This document shows positions 20,955 to 29,294 of a stretch of 64,000 nucleotides of DNA, in pieces. Both the position numbers and the translations under genes were made by a program. Below the pieces are notes generated by a model, which was not told where the DNA came from, searched no databases, and saw only the letters and a program-made list of their open reading frames with translations. The number at the start of each line of letters is the position of its first letter. Position 1 is the stretch's first letter. Source of the DNA: Acidovorax temperans (GTDB lineage Bacteria; Pseudomonadota; Gammaproteobacteria; Burkholderiales; Burkholderiaceae_C). Where the stretch lies: NCBI RefSeq assembly GCF_006716905.1, contig NZ_VFPV01000003.1, forward strand, positions 62,001-126,000, in the 5' to 3' direction.

Positions 20955-23003
20955 ATGTTTACAAAAATCCTGATCGCGAACCGTGGCGAGATTGCGTGTA
21001 GGGTCATCGCTACCGCCCGCAAGATGGGCATCAAGACGGTGGCCGTTTACTCCGACGCCGACAAGGAAGCGCGCCACGTCAAGCTGGCCGACGAGGCCGT
21101 GCACATTGGTGCCGCGCCTTCGCGCGAGTCGTACCTGCTGGCCGACAAGATCATTGCTGCCGCCAAGCAAACCGGCGCACAGGCCATCCACCCCGGCTAC
21201 GGCTTCCTGTCCGAGAACGAGGCCTTTGCCCAGCGCTGCGAAGACGAAGGCATTGCCTTCATCGGCCCCAAGGCGCATTCGATTGCGGCCATGGGCGACA
21301 AGATCGCCTCCAAGAAGCTGGCCAACGAAGCCAAGGTCAACACCATTCCTGGCTACAACGACGCCATTGCCGGCCCCGAGCAGGCGGTGGAAATTGCCAA
21401 GGGCATTGGCTACCCCGTGATGATCAAAGCCTCGGCCGGCGGCGGCGGCAAGGGCCTGCGCGTGGCCTACAACGACAAAGAGGCGTTTGAAGGCTTTGCC
21501 AGCTGCCAGAACGAAGCCCGCAATAGCTTTGGCGACGACCGCATCTTCATCGAGAAGTTCGTGCAGGAGCCGCGCCACATCGAGATCCAGATCCTGGGCG
21601 ACAGCCACGGCAATGTGATTTACCTGAACGAGCGCGAGTGCTCCATCCAGCGCCGCCACCAGAAGGTGATTGAAGAGGCGCCATCGCCCTTCATCAGCGA
21701 CGCCACCCGCAAGGCCATGGGCGAGCAGGCCGTGGCCCTGGCCAAGGCAGTGAAGTACCAGAGCGCGGGCACGGTGGAGTTTGTGGTGGGCAAGGACCAG
21801 GACTTCTACTTCCTGGAGATGAACACCCGCCTGCAGGTGGAGCACCCGGTGACGGAGTGCATCACCGGCCTGGACCTGGTGGAGCTGATGATCCGCGTCG
21901 CCGCTGGCGAAAAGCTGCCGCTCACGCAAGCCGACGTGAAGCGCGACGGCTGGGCCATTGAGTGCCGCATCAACGCCGAAGACCCGTTCCGCAACTTCCT
22001 GCCTTCCACTGGCCGCCTGGTGCGCTTCCAGCCGCCGGAGGAATCCATGTTCCAGTCCGACACCAGCAAAAAGCTGGGTGTGCGGGTGGACACGGGCGTG
22101 TACGAAGGTGGCGAGATCCCCATGTACTACGACTCGATGATCGCCAAGCTCATCGTGCACGGCACCGACCGCAACGACGCGATTGCCAAGATGCGCGCGG
22201 CGCTGAACGGCTTTGTGATCCGCGGCATCAGCAGCAACATCCCATTCCAGGCCGCGCTGCTGGCACACCCCAAGTTTGTGTCGGGCCAGTTCAACACCGG
22301 CTTCATTGCCGAGCACTACGGCAAGGGCTTTGCGGCCGAAGATGTGCCGCACGACGACCCGCTGTTCCTGGTGGCCCTGGCCGCGTTCATGAACCGCCGC
22401 TACCGCGCGCGCGCCTCGGGCATCAGCGGCCAGCTGGCAGGCCACGAGGTGAAGGTGGGTGAACAGTTCGTGGTGGTGGTTTTGGGGGCCGAAGGGCAGA
22501 ACCAGCACCACGAGGTGACGGTGTCTGACTTTGAAGACAAATCGGGCTCCAGCGCAGTCACAGTAAGCGGCAAAAGCTATCAAATCAGTAGCACTGCCAC
22601 GCTGGGCCAGATCCGCGTGCAGGGCGCCTGCAACGGCCAGGGCTTTACCGCCCAGGTCGAGCGCGGCGCGGGCAAGAACCCGCTGGCCCTGCGCATTCAG
22701 CACAACGGCACGCAGATCGAAGCCATGGTGCTCTCGCCCTTGGGCGCGCGCCTGCACCGGCTGATGCCTTACAAGGCACCGCCAGACCTGTCCAAGTTCC
22801 TGCTCTCGCCCATGCCCGGCCTGCTGGTGGATGTGGCGGTGCAGCCTGGCCAGAAGGTGCAGGCGGGCGAAAAGCTGGCTGTGATCGAAGCCATGAAGAT
22901 GGAGAACATCCTCTTTGCCGCGCAAGATGGCGTGGTGGGCAAGATCGTGGCGGGTAAGGGCGAGTCGCTGGCGGTAGACCAGGTGATCCTGGAATTCCAG
23001 TGA
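20955..23003 (+). CDS. pccA: Propionyl-CoA carboxylase, biotin carboxylase/carrier (alpha) subunit
   Basis: This 682-residue subunit carboxylates its own biotin with ATP and bicarbonate and presents it to PccB. The biotin carboxylase domain fills residues 1-450: ILIANRGEIACRVIATARKM, HPGYGFLSENEAFA, KASAGGGGKGLR, LNERECSIQRRHQKVIEEAP, LEMNTRLQVEHPVTE. A BT-type linking domain follows, and the biotinyl domain holds EAMKMEN near residue 645 (Lys is biotinylated). ATG 20955 has GAGGAG upstream. The linker between domains (GSSAVTVSGKSYQISSTA) is coded by a copy of the dispersed palindrome (22541-22592). The first 12 codons are duplicated upstream as a leader frame. BioB encoded nearby supplies biotin. 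Confidence 0.94.
   Translation: MFTKILIANRGEIACRVIATARKMGIKTVAVYSDADKEARHVKLADEAVHIGAAPSRESYLLADKIIAAAKQTGAQAIHPGYGFLSENEAFAQRCEDEGIAFIGPKAHSIAAMGDKIASKKLANEAKVNTIPGYNDAIAGPEQAVEIAKGIGYPVMIKASAGGGGKGLRVAYNDKEAFEGFASCQNEARNSFGDDRIFIEKFVQEPRHIEIQILGDSHGNVIYLNERECSIQRRHQKVIEEAPSPFISDATRKAMGEQAVALAKAVKYQSAGTVEFVVGKDQDFYFLEMNTRLQVEHPVTECITGLDLVELMIRVAAGEKLPLTQADVKRDGWAIECRINAEDPFRNFLPSTGRLVRFQPPEESMFQSDTSKKLGVRVDTGVYEGGEIPMYYDSMIAKLIVHGTDRNDAIAKMRAALNGFVIRGISSNIPFQAALLAHPKFVSGQFNTGFIAEHYGKGFAAEDVPHDDPLFLVALAAFMNRRYRARASGISGQLAGHEVKVGEQFVVVVLGAEGQNQHHEVTVSDFEDKSGSSAVTVSGKSYQISSTATLGQIRVQGACNGQGFTAQVERGAGKNPLALRIQHNGTQIEAMVLSPLGARLHRLMPYKAPPDLSKFLLSPMPGLLVDVAVQPGQKVQAGEKLAVIEAMKMENILFAAQDGVVGKIVAGKGESLAVDQVILEFQ
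22541..22592. repeat. Dispersed palindrome, copy 6, inside pccA
   Basis: CTCCAGCGCAGTCACAGTAA then GCGGCAAAAGCTATCAAATC. It is in frame and codes part of the linker between the carboxylase and carrier domains. Confidence 0.6.
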
Positions 23004-23063
23004 TCTGCCGCTTGGTTTGCCAGGCATTCCAGAGGGGCCTTGCGCCCCTTTTAGTCTTTTTGG

Positions 23064-23108
23064 CCTCTGGCGCTTGATTTATAAGCGCTGGTAGCTATCA
23101 AATCAGGA
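23064..23108. repeat. Dispersed palindrome, copy 7
   Basis: CTCTGGCGCTTGATTTATAA then GCGCTGGTAGCTATCAAATC. Arms TGGCGCTT and AAGCGCTGG pair. It ends directly at the AGGAG ribosome binding site of the VOC gene. Confidence 0.7.
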
Positions 23109-23114
23109 GCATTC

Positions 23115-23585
23115 ATGAGCGCAACACAACGCCCCTTCAAAGTCCTAGGCATCCAGCAAGTCGCCATTGGCGGCACCGACAAGCAACGCATGAAGACATT
23201 GTGGGTGGACATGCTGGGCCTGGAGCAGACAGGCACCTTCCAGAGCGAGCGCGAAAACGTGGACGAAGACATCCTGGCCATGGGCAAGGGCGCCTTCAAG
23301 GTGGAGGTGGACATCATGCAACCGCTGGACATCGAGAAAAAGCCCGCCGTGCACACCACGCCGCTGAACCACATTGGCCTGTGGATTGACGACCTGCCCA
23401 AGGCCGTGGAATGGCTCACCGCCCAGGGCGTGCGCTTTGCCCCCGGTGGCATCCGCAAGGGCGCTGCCGGCTACGACATCACGTTTTTGCACCCCAAGAG
23501 CAATGACGAGTTTCCGATTGCGGGGGAGGGCGTGCTGATTGAACTGGTGCAGGCACCTGCCGATGTGATTGCGGCGCTGGGCTGA
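23115..23585 (+). CDS. VOC-family protein, possible methylmalonyl-CoA epimerase
   Basis: This 156-residue protein has two beta-alpha-beta3 units of the glyoxalase/VOC fold. Its place as last gene of the mcm-meaB-pccB-pccA operon suggests methylmalonyl-CoA epimerase, which converts the (S) product of PccAB to the (R) substrate of the mutase. The expected first metal ligand is not His: the strand reads GIQQVAIGG where epimerases have DHV/I. Later ligands look kept ([16 protein letters not shown]). A lactoylglutathione-lyase-like role is the alternative. The start has AGGAG seven bases upstream. A strong terminator follows at 23647. Confidence 0.75.
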   Translation: MSATQRPFKVLGIQQVAIGGTDKQRMKTLWVDMLGLEQTGTFQSERENVDEDILAMGKGAFKVEVDIMQPLDIEKKPAVHTTPLNHIGLWIDDLPKAVEWLTAQGVRFAPGGIRKGAAGYDITFLHPKSNDEFPIAGEGVLIELVQAPADVIAALG

Positions 23586-23646
23586 ACCACCGCCCTGGGA
23601 CAGGGTCCCAACGGCAGACAGGGGGATTGAGCAGACGCCCCGAAAC

Positions 23647-23673
23647 AGCCAACCCTTGAGGTTGGCTTTTTTT
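23647..23673 (+). terminator. Rho-independent terminator of the pcc operon
   Basis: AGCCAACC-CTTGA-GGTTGGCT followed by seven T. A perfect 8-bp stem. Confidence 0.9.
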
Positions 23674-24037
23674 CGTCTGCATGGCGCAGATGTCTGCCGT
23701 TAAAAGCGCTCATTTTTGGAAGACTGGCGCGGGAGTTTGCCGGCAATAGACAGCAGATGAGGGCAGGTTGCGTGTGGCAGAAAAAGTGACTTTTCAGATG
23801 CTTTCAAGTTCGTCTAAAAAACATCAAAAACTTTCTAAGTGCTTCTAAATATTCTTCAATTTGCCGTCTTTTGCTGCACCATTTTTATGACGGTTTTTAT
23901 GGCCTTGAAGGCTGGATTTGTGCAACTTTCTGGACCAGAATCCGCCCCATTGCAAGCCCAGCGGCCCGGCACCACACATGGCGTGGTGACCGCCAAGGCC
24001 CAGGGCGATTTCCACAAACACCATTCAAGGAGCAAGC
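23674..24037. other. AT-rich leader before bioB
   Basis: About 360 bp, notably AT-rich between 23770 and 23920, with no convincing gene. It should hold the bioB promoter. I could not recognise a BirA- or BioR-type palindrome. The ribosome binding site is AAGGAG, eight bases before the bioB ATG. Confidence 0.5.
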
Positions 24038-25075
24038 ATGAACCCCGGCACGACGTCCCAAACCGTACACATCCACCGCCCCTCGTCGCCTCAGGCTCGC
24101 CAGGCGGGCCCGTGGTCTGTCGAAGCGATTCAGCAATTGCTCGACAAGCCTTTGCTGGAGCTGGTTTTCGAGGCCCAGACGGTGCACCGCCAGCACTGGC
24201 CTGCGGGCGACATTGAACTGGCCACGCTCCTGTCGGTGAAAACGGGTGGCTGCCCTGAAAACTGCGGCTACTGCCCGCAGGCGGCCGAGTTCGACACCGG
24301 CGTGAAGGCCGAAAAGCTCATGGAAGTGGAGGAGGTAGTGCGCGCCGCCCAGGCCGCCAAGGACGCAGGCGCCACCCGCTTTTGCATGGGCGCCGCCTGG
24401 CGCGCGCCCAAAGACCGCGACATTGAAAAAGTCAGCGCCCTCATTGGCGCCGTGAAAGGCCTGGGCCTGCAGACCTGTGCCACGCTGGGCATGCTCGAAT
24501 CGCACCAGGCGCAGGCATTGAAGGACGCCGGGCTGGACTACTACAACCACAACCTGGACACCGCCCCCGAGTACTACACCGACGTGGTGAGCACCCGGGC
24601 CTATCAGGACCGGCTGGACACGTTGCAGAACGTGCGCGCTGCAGGCATCAGCGTGTGCTGCGGCGGCATTGTGGGCATGGGCGAGGCGCCGGTGCACCGT
24701 GCGGGCCTGATTGCGCAGTTGGCCAACCTGCAGCCATACCCCGAGTCGGTGCCCATCAACAGCCTGGTGCGCGTGCCCGGCACGCCGCTGGCCGACAGCG
24801 AACCTATCGACCCGTTTGACTTTGTGCGCGTGATTGCGGTGGCCCGCATCACCATGCCCAAGGCGCGCGTACGCCTGTCGGCCGGTCGCCAGCAAATGGG
24901 CGAAGTAGTGCAGGCGTTGTGCTTCATGGCCGGGGCCAACTCGATTTTTTACGGCGACAAGCTGCTGGTGACGGGCAACCCCGATGTGGATGCTGATGTG
25001 CAGTTGCTGGCCAAGCTGGGCCTGAACGGCCACCGCACCACAACCACCCAAGACGACCACGCCCTCGCTGCCTGA
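24038..25075 (+). CDS. bioB: Biotin synthase
   Basis: This 345-residue radical SAM enzyme inserts sulfur into dethiobiotin. The SAM-cluster motif CxxxCxxC is in [13 protein letters not shown]. The auxiliary 2Fe-2S ligands are expected in [14 protein letters not shown] ([10 protein letters not shown]), LQTCATLG and [14 protein letters not shown], and the conserved Arg is in [25 protein letters not shown] is diagnostic. The N-terminal 30 residues are a non-conserved extension. It stands alone but next to the biotin-dependent propionyl-CoA carboxylase genes, and the other bio genes are not here. Length is normal. Confidence 0.96.
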   Translation: MNPGTTSQTVHIHRPSSPQARQAGPWSVEAIQQLLDKPLLELVFEAQTVHRQHWPAGDIELATLLSVKTGGCPENCGYCPQAAEFDTGVKAEKLMEVEEVVRAAQAAKDAGATRFCMGAAWRAPKDRDIEKVSALIGAVKGLGLQTCATLGMLESHQAQALKDAGLDYYNHNLDTAPEYYTDVVSTRAYQDRLDTLQNVRAAGISVCCGGIVGMGEAPVHRAGLIAQLANLQPYPESVPINSLVRVPGTPLADSEPIDPFDFVRVIAVARITMPKARVRLSAGRQQMGEVVQALCFMAGANSIFYGDKLLVTGNPDVDADVQLLAKLGLNGHRTTTTQDDHALAA

Positions 25076-25439
25076 AGCGCACTCCGCTGCGGCGGGCGTT
25101 GCCAGGGCAGCATGGCCTTCAAAGCGGCTCGTCGCGCGATGTCAGCTCAATGCGCTCGATGGGCAGATCAGCGGCCAGGCGGTCTACCTCGGCCAGCCTT
25201 GCGGGTTCTGCGTCGGCAAACTCCTGGGCGATGCGCCGGAAGTCTTCGGACAGGGCGAGGAAGGAATCCGCCAAAGGCGTTACCAGAGGAGGTCGGCACA
25301 CGATGGGCCATGAGCCGAGGGATAAGGACGCGGGGGGGGGTGCTGGGATGAAGGTTTCTTGCGCGCGGCCCTTTGTAGCGCCGCGTGCTTTTGCTGCGTC
25401 AGGCCGGAGAGGATTTGTCGCTCCCCGGTGGCATGAAAA
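25076..25439. other. Region with a possible 60-codon remnant
   Basis: On the minus strand, 25119-25301 is open and reads like real protein (SFLALSEDFRRIAQEFADAE, then RLAEVDRLAADLPIERIEL), but it has no clear start. The sequence upstream of it (25302-25440) is broken in all frames and contains a nine-G run at 25332-25340. I do not recognise the family. It may be the tail of a decayed gene. Confidence 0.35.
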
Positions 25440-25793
25440 TCAAGCGGCGGCTGCGGCCATGGTGTCCCAGGCCTTCAAAGCCTCGGCCGTGTACATCAGT
25501 GCTGGGCCGCCGCCCATGTAGACGCACACGGCTAGCATCTCTTCCAGCTCGGTGCGGGTAGCGCCCAGCTTTTGCAGTGCCTTGACGTGAAAACCGATGC
25601 AGCCAGAGCAGCGCTGGGTGACGCCGATGGCAAGGGCAATCAATTCTTTGTGCTTGCTGCTGAGCGCGCCCTCGGCCATGGAGGCCTGCGCCAGTTGTGA
25701 AAAGCCTCGCATGGTCTCAGGCTGGGCCTTGCGGAAGGTGGCCAGGCTCTCGTTGATGCCCTGGATCAGGCCTGCGTGGTCAAGAGTACTCAT
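25440..25793 (-). CDS. Carboxymuconolactone decarboxylase family (AhpD-like) protein
   Basis: This 117-residue all-helical protein has the CxxC pair in QRCSGCIGFHVKALQKLGAT, the AhpD-type redox motif with its His. Short proteins of this type are usually peroxidase-partner or general disulfide reductases rather than true decarboxylases. It is the last gene of a minus-strand set that starts with a rhodanese and a DUF2892 membrane protein; that set faces a BigR-like repressor. A role in removing sulfur or peroxide species is inferred from the neighbours. Confidence 0.85.
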   Translation of the reverse strand: MSTLDHAGLIQGINESLATFRKAQPETMRGFSQLAQASMAEGALSSKHKELIALAIGVTQRCSGCIGFHVKALQKLGATRTELEEMLAVCVYMGGGPALMYTAEALKAWDTMAAAAA

Positions 25794-25834
25794 TGCATGT
25801 TCCTCGCGGTGCGCGCGGCAGTGCCGCGCTGGGG

Positions 25835-26026
25835 TTACTTCTTCAGTGGGCAGGTGTTGATGCCCAGCAGGGTGTACGCGGGGCAGAACCTAAACAGCCC
25901 GGTGGCAAGAGGTATGACCCCCAGCCAGCCCCACCACCCTACGGTGCCGGTCGCGGCCAGGGCGATGAGCACGAGACCGGCAACGATCCGCAATACGCGA
26001 TCTATGGTTCCGACGTTGAATTTCAT
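25835..26026 (-). CDS. DUF2892 (YgaP C-terminal-like) membrane protein
   Basis: This 63-residue protein begins MKFNVGTIDRVLRIVAG and has two hydrophobic helices separated by GWWGWLGVIPLATGLFRFCP. It ends CPAYTLLGINTCPLKK. It matches the DUF2892 membrane domain that in YgaP is fused to a rhodanese. Here the rhodanese is a separate upstream gene, about 82 bp away. The two Cys near the end are conserved in the family. GGAGG is visible before the ATG at 26026. It probably anchors or works with the rhodanese in persulfide handling. Confidence 0.85.
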   Translation of the reverse strand: MKFNVGTIDRVLRIVAGLVLIALAATGTVGWWGWLGVIPLATGLFRFCPAYTLLGINTCPLKK

Positions 26027-26108
26027 GGTTCCTCCAGAGAGTTGTGGTGCCCCACCATGAGGCACCTTTGGGAAAAGGGAAAATTAGGTGGCGTGGACGG
26101 CCTGTGGG

Positions 26109-26489
26109 TTATTCAAACGATGGCTGCTCTGGCTGCGCTACCGACTTGCCGGCAGCCACCCATGCATCAAATCCGCCAGCAATGGACTGCACGTTCAAGT
26201 AGCCCATGCTTTGCAGCGCGCAGGCTGCCAGCGCGGCGCGGCCGCTCGTCTTGCAATACAGCGTGATTCGGGTGTCGCGCGCTGCCAGAGCAGGGGTGCC
26301 GCTGAGTTTGAATTCCAGCACGCCGCGCGACATGTGCACAGCACCCGGAATGTGCCCAGCCATGTACTCTTCGGCTTCACGCACATCGATCAGAACGTCC
26401 GCCTGCTGAATGGCTTTTTCCGCCAGGTCCAGCGGCACCTCCTGCACGTGCAGCTTGGCGTCTTGCACGAGGTCATGGGCATTTTTCAT
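26109..26489 (-). CDS. Rhodanese-like sulfurtransferase
   Basis: This 126-residue single-domain rhodanese has the family blocks VLIDVREAEEYMAGHIPGAV, the active-site cysteine in ITLYCKTSGRAALAACAL, and the closing IAGGFDAWVAAGK. The active-site loop CKTSGR fits a sulfurtransferase with a six-residue loop. It is cytoplasmic, with no signal peptide. It is first in the minus-strand cluster and faces an ArsR/BigR-type regulator across 103 bp, so it is probably induced by persulfide when the repressor lets go. Confidence 0.9.
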   Translation of the reverse strand: MKNAHDLVQDAKLHVQEVPLDLAEKAIQQADVLIDVREAEEYMAGHIPGAVHMSRGVLEFKLSGTPALAARDTRITLYCKTSGRAALAACALQSMGYLNVQSIAGGFDAWVAAGKSVAQPEQPSFE

Positions 26490-26592
26490 GGATGTTTCCT
26501 CAAAGATGAGTAGGGGGACGGGATTGATCGGGCTGAATGAACTGGCACATAGTATGTTGACTTATATATTGTCAGTCAATAGACTATAGTCA
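26490..26592. promoter_or_regulatory. Divergent promoter and operator of the rhodanese/BigR pair
   Basis: An AT-rich block at 26550-26592 has TTGACT at 26557 and two AGTCAA elements at 26573 and 26588. On the minus strand TTGACT is followed after 17 bases by AATATA, and a second TTGACT after 17 bases by CATACT, so overlapping promoters for the rhodanese genes are likely. The repeated TTGACT/AGTCAA units could be the repressor site. Confidence 0.55.
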
Positions 26593-26958
26593 ATGAAATT
26601 GAATATGGAGTCGATGGAAATGGACGTTGACGGCACCACTGCCATGGACTTGGCAACCATGCGGCGTTCGGCAGATACGGCTTGCAGGCTGATGAAGGCG
26701 TTGTCCAACCCCGACCGTTTGCTTTTGCTGTGCCAACTCACCGAGGGCGAGAAGCGGGTAGGGGAGCTGGAGGAGCTGGTCGGCATTGGTCAGCCTACGC
26801 TGTCGCAGCAATTGGGGGTCTTGCGCGAAGAAGGCTTGGTCAGTACCCGCCGTGAGGGCAAAAACATCTATTACCAGATCGCCAGCCCCCAGGCCTTGGC
26901 CGTCATGAGCGTGCTGTTTCAGCAGTTTTGTGTGCCTGAAACCAGTGAGATCGCGTAG
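26593..26958 (+). CDS. ArsR-family repressor, BigR/SqrR (persulfide-sensing) type
   Basis: This 121-residue winged-helix regulator has the recognition region VGIGQPTLSQQLGVLREEGL and the wing TRREGKNIYYQI. Two cysteines sit where BigR, SqrR and YgaV place their redox pair: LLLLCQLTEGE in helix 2 and QQFCVPE in the C-terminal helix. In those proteins the cysteines form a polysulfide bridge that lifts repression. The classic arsenic and zinc site residues are absent. It is divergent from the rhodanese-DUF2892-AhpD-like set, its likely target. A terminator lies at 27068. Confidence 0.87.
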   Translation: MKLNMESMEMDVDGTTAMDLATMRRSADTACRLMKALSNPDRLLLLCQLTEGEKRVGELEELVGIGQPTLSQQLGVLREEGLVSTRREGKNIYYQIASPQALAVMSVLFQQFCVPETSEIA

Positions 26959-27067
26959 GCTTCGCTTGGAGCCTTGGGCCGATTGCTTTGGCGGGGTGCC
27001 GAAGTGCCGCCAGGGTCTCTTGCCAAGTCACTTCCCATCGAGGAAAACCGCAAAGTCTTCTTGAATC

Positions 27068-27094
27068 GCACCTTGATGAAGGTGCTTTTTCTTT
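27068..27094 (+). terminator. Rho-independent terminator after the BigR-like gene
   Basis: GCACCTT-GATG-AAGGTGC followed by TTTTTCTTTTT. A perfect 7-bp stem. It separates the repressor from the response regulator. Confidence 0.85.
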
Positions 27095-27123
27095 TTCCTC
27101 GGCAGGCAAAAAATAAATACACG

Positions 27124-27504
27124 ATGAGCGCACGCATTCTGATCGTCGAAGATCATGCCGACCTCCGCCATTTGATTCGAATGATGCTGGAGTTCGATGG
27201 CTATGAAATCTATGAGGCTTCAGATGCGTCTGAAGGTTTAGAGATGGTTCACCGAGTGCGTCCGCATCTACTGGTGCTCGACATCATGCTTCCGGGTGGC
27301 ATGAATGGCTTGGACTTGTGTCGTCTCTTGAAAACCAACCCAGCTCTGGGATTGCCTGCGGTGGTGTTGGTGACAGCGCGGGGGCAACCGCGTGATATTG
27401 AAGCGGGGCTTGCTGCTGGCGCTGATGCCTATCTGGTGAAACCCTTCAATTCCATGAAGCTTCTGGAAATCGTGAAGCGTCTCTGTGAAAAGTCCGCACA
27501 TTAA
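27124..27504 (+). CDS. Single-domain response regulator (CheY-like)
   Basis: This 126-residue receiver domain has no output domain. The acidic pocket is IVEDHAD, the phosphoryl Asp is D53 in LLVLDIMLPGG, the switch Thr is in VLVTARGQ and the Lys is in YLVKPFN. The motif ...LVKPFNSMKLLEIVKRL is typical of OmpR-type receivers cut down to one domain. No kinase gene is near, so its partner is elsewhere. ATG 27124 is chosen over upstream non-ATG codons, which lie across the terminator. Confidence 0.9.
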   Translation: MSARILIVEDHADLRHLIRMMLEFDGYEIYEASDASEGLEMVHRVRPHLLVLDIMLPGGMNGLDLCRLLKTNPALGLPAVVLVTARGQPRDIEAGLAAGADAYLVKPFNSMKLLEIVKRLCEKSAH

Positions 27505-27887
27505 TGTGTTGGGTCGGCTGAAAAGAAATTTTGCCGTCCAACACATTCGTTGAAACGTCCCGCAGATCGGTACGTCGCCAGTTCCGGCAGTCAGCTCGGC
27601 CCTGGCCCTAGAGGTAGGCATCCAGTCATCAGCAGCAGATGCCGGGCGGGCAAGCGGCGTATCTCCACCAGGCGTTTAATTTTTTTCGATGTTTGCTGCT
27701 GAGCTATTTAACATAATATACATCGTATCTAGTCACATAACTTCCGCTGATGCTCTCGGTATCGTCATCCCGTAAGCCAGCGCGGTCGATTGAAACCTGA
27801 ACATGCAGCGTATCTTGTGGACTTCACAGACCAGCGGCCAGCGCACAACACTCTCCCAGCGCCCTAGCAGCCAGCCTCATACCTGTT
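27505..27887. other. Intergenic region without a recognisable gene
   Basis: 383 bp between convergent genes. It has an AT-rich patch around 27700-27740 and no frame, repeat or clear hairpin that I could support. Confidence 0.5.
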
Positions 27888-29294
27888 TCAACCCTGCGGC
27901 AAACGTCTGAGCAACGCTGCCATGCCCCGGGGCCAGCCCACAGGGCCAAACCACGCGCCACCGGCAATGGTCCAGGCGTTGGCGATGCCGTACACCACCA
28001 TGGCGGCGGCCTGGGCAGCGAACACGCCTGCAATGGCGTAGCCGCCGTGCAGAGCCAACCAACCTCCGGCCACGGCTACCACCAGGCGTGCGATGTTGCC
28101 AAGCACCGGCCACAGCAAGCGTCCTGCCCCTTGCGAAGCAAAGTACAGCACCAGGCCCAGACCAAAGAAACGGTACCAGGGCCCGACGATCCGCAGATAC
28201 TGTGAACCTGCTTCGATCATGGCAGGCTCCGTATTGAATAGCGACAGCCAGGCTGCCGGATACGCCGCAGCCCAAAGACCAATGGCCTCGGTCATCGCGA
28301 ATGCAATCGCCGCCCCGATCCAGGTGGCGCGCAAGGCGCGTTCGCGCTGACCGGCGCCGATGCAGGTGCCAACCATAGCCACCAGGGGTGCGCCCAGGCC
28401 AAACACCAGCGGCACCAGCAGATACTCCAGCCGTGATGCGGTGCCATACCCTGCAATCGCCGCAGTGCCGTATGCACCCACCAAGGCTGTGGTGATTCCG
28501 ATGGCCAGGTTGGTGGCCACGGTGGACACCGTGCCCACCAAGCCCACACGCAAAATGTCTGCAAACAGTGCCCACCGTAACTGCAGACCGCGCAGCGATG
28601 GCCGCAGCAAACTGCGCGACGACCAGAGGTAAGCAGCCAACACCGCACTGCTTGCCAGGTAATACATCAGCAGCGCAATGGCGCCCCCGGCGATGCCAAG
28701 GCCCGGTAACGGGCCCCACCCAAAGATCAGTAGCGGAGACAGCGGTAGCAGCAACACGGCTCCCGCTACCGTCACATAGGCGGGCAAGGCCATATTGCCG
28801 GCTCCACGGATCACGGCCGACAGCGTGTTGAACAGCCAGACCAGCAGCGCGCCACCAAACACCCAGTTTGAATAGACCATTGCCGCATCCAGCGCCCCGC
28901 CACTGCCGCCCATGCGGGTGTAAAGCCAGCGCCCTCCTGCAACCACCGTGATCATGAAAACCAATGCAAACACAGCCGCAATCAACAGCGCGTGCAGTAC
29001 CAGCGCATCGGCATCATTGCGACGCCGGGCGCCCAAGGCCCGGGCGATGGCAGAAGCAATGCCTCCACCCATGGCACCCGCCGATGTCATTTGCATCAGC
29101 ATCACAGCCGGGAACACCAGTGCCATGCCGGCCAGCGCATCGGTGCCCAGCTTGCCAACAAAGTAGGTTTCCATCAGGCCAACGCCAGCCTGGGCCAGCA
29201 TCACCAGTACATTGGGTGCGCCCAGGCGCAGCAGCGTGGGCGCAATGGGGGCTTCCAGCAGGAGCCGGGTGCGCGGGTCGAGCGTGGCAGTCAT
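27888..29294 (-). CDS. MATE-family multidrug efflux transporter
   Basis: This 468-residue inner-membrane protein has about twelve hydrophobic helices in two related halves. The N-terminal half has PTLLRLGAPNVLVMLAQAGV, VGLMETYFVGKLG and GGGIASAIARALGARR; the C-terminal half has GYGTASRLEYLLVPLVFGLG and ASQGAGRLLWPVLGN. It would export cationic compounds using a sodium or proton gradient. Its ATG overlaps the stop of the maoC-like gene (ATGA), so it is the last gene of marR-MFS-maoC-MATE. With a MarR repressor at the head, induction by a small aromatic or drug is plausible. Confidence 0.9.
   Translation of the reverse strand: MTATLDPRTRLLLEAPIAPTLLRLGAPNVLVMLAQAGVGLMETYFVGKLGTDALAGMALVFPAVMLMQMTSAGAMGGGIASAIARALGARRRNDADALVLHALLIAAVFALVFMITVVAGGRWLYTRMGGSGGALDAAMVYSNWVFGGALLVWLFNTLSAVIRGAGNMALPAYVTVAGAVLLLPLSPLLIFGWGPLPGLGIAGGAIALLMYYLASSAVLAAYLWSSRSLLRPSLRGLQLRWALFADILRVGLVGTVSTVATNLAIGITTALVGAYGTAAIAGYGTASRLEYLLVPLVFGLGAPLVAMVGTCIGAGQRERALRATWIGAAIAFAMTEAIGLWAAAYPAAWLSLFNTEPAMIEAGSQYLRIVGPWYRFFGLGLVLYFASQGAGRLLWPVLGNIARLVVAVAGGWLALHGGYAIAGVFAAQAAAMVVYGIANAWTIAGGAWFGPVGWPRGMAALLRRLPQG

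Noticed and set aside
20745-23027. Open frame of 760 codons opposite pccA
   Set aside because: It mirrors the codon pattern of pccA (high G+C third positions), has no domain and no ribosome binding site.
25332-25340. Nine-G run as a phase-variable tract
   Set aside because: It is not inside any gene I can support, so there is no frame for it to switch.
26557-26590. TTGACT / TATAGT as the promoter of the BigR-like gene
   Set aside because: The spacing is 22 bases, too long for a normal promoter; the minus-strand pairs with 17-base spacing fit better.
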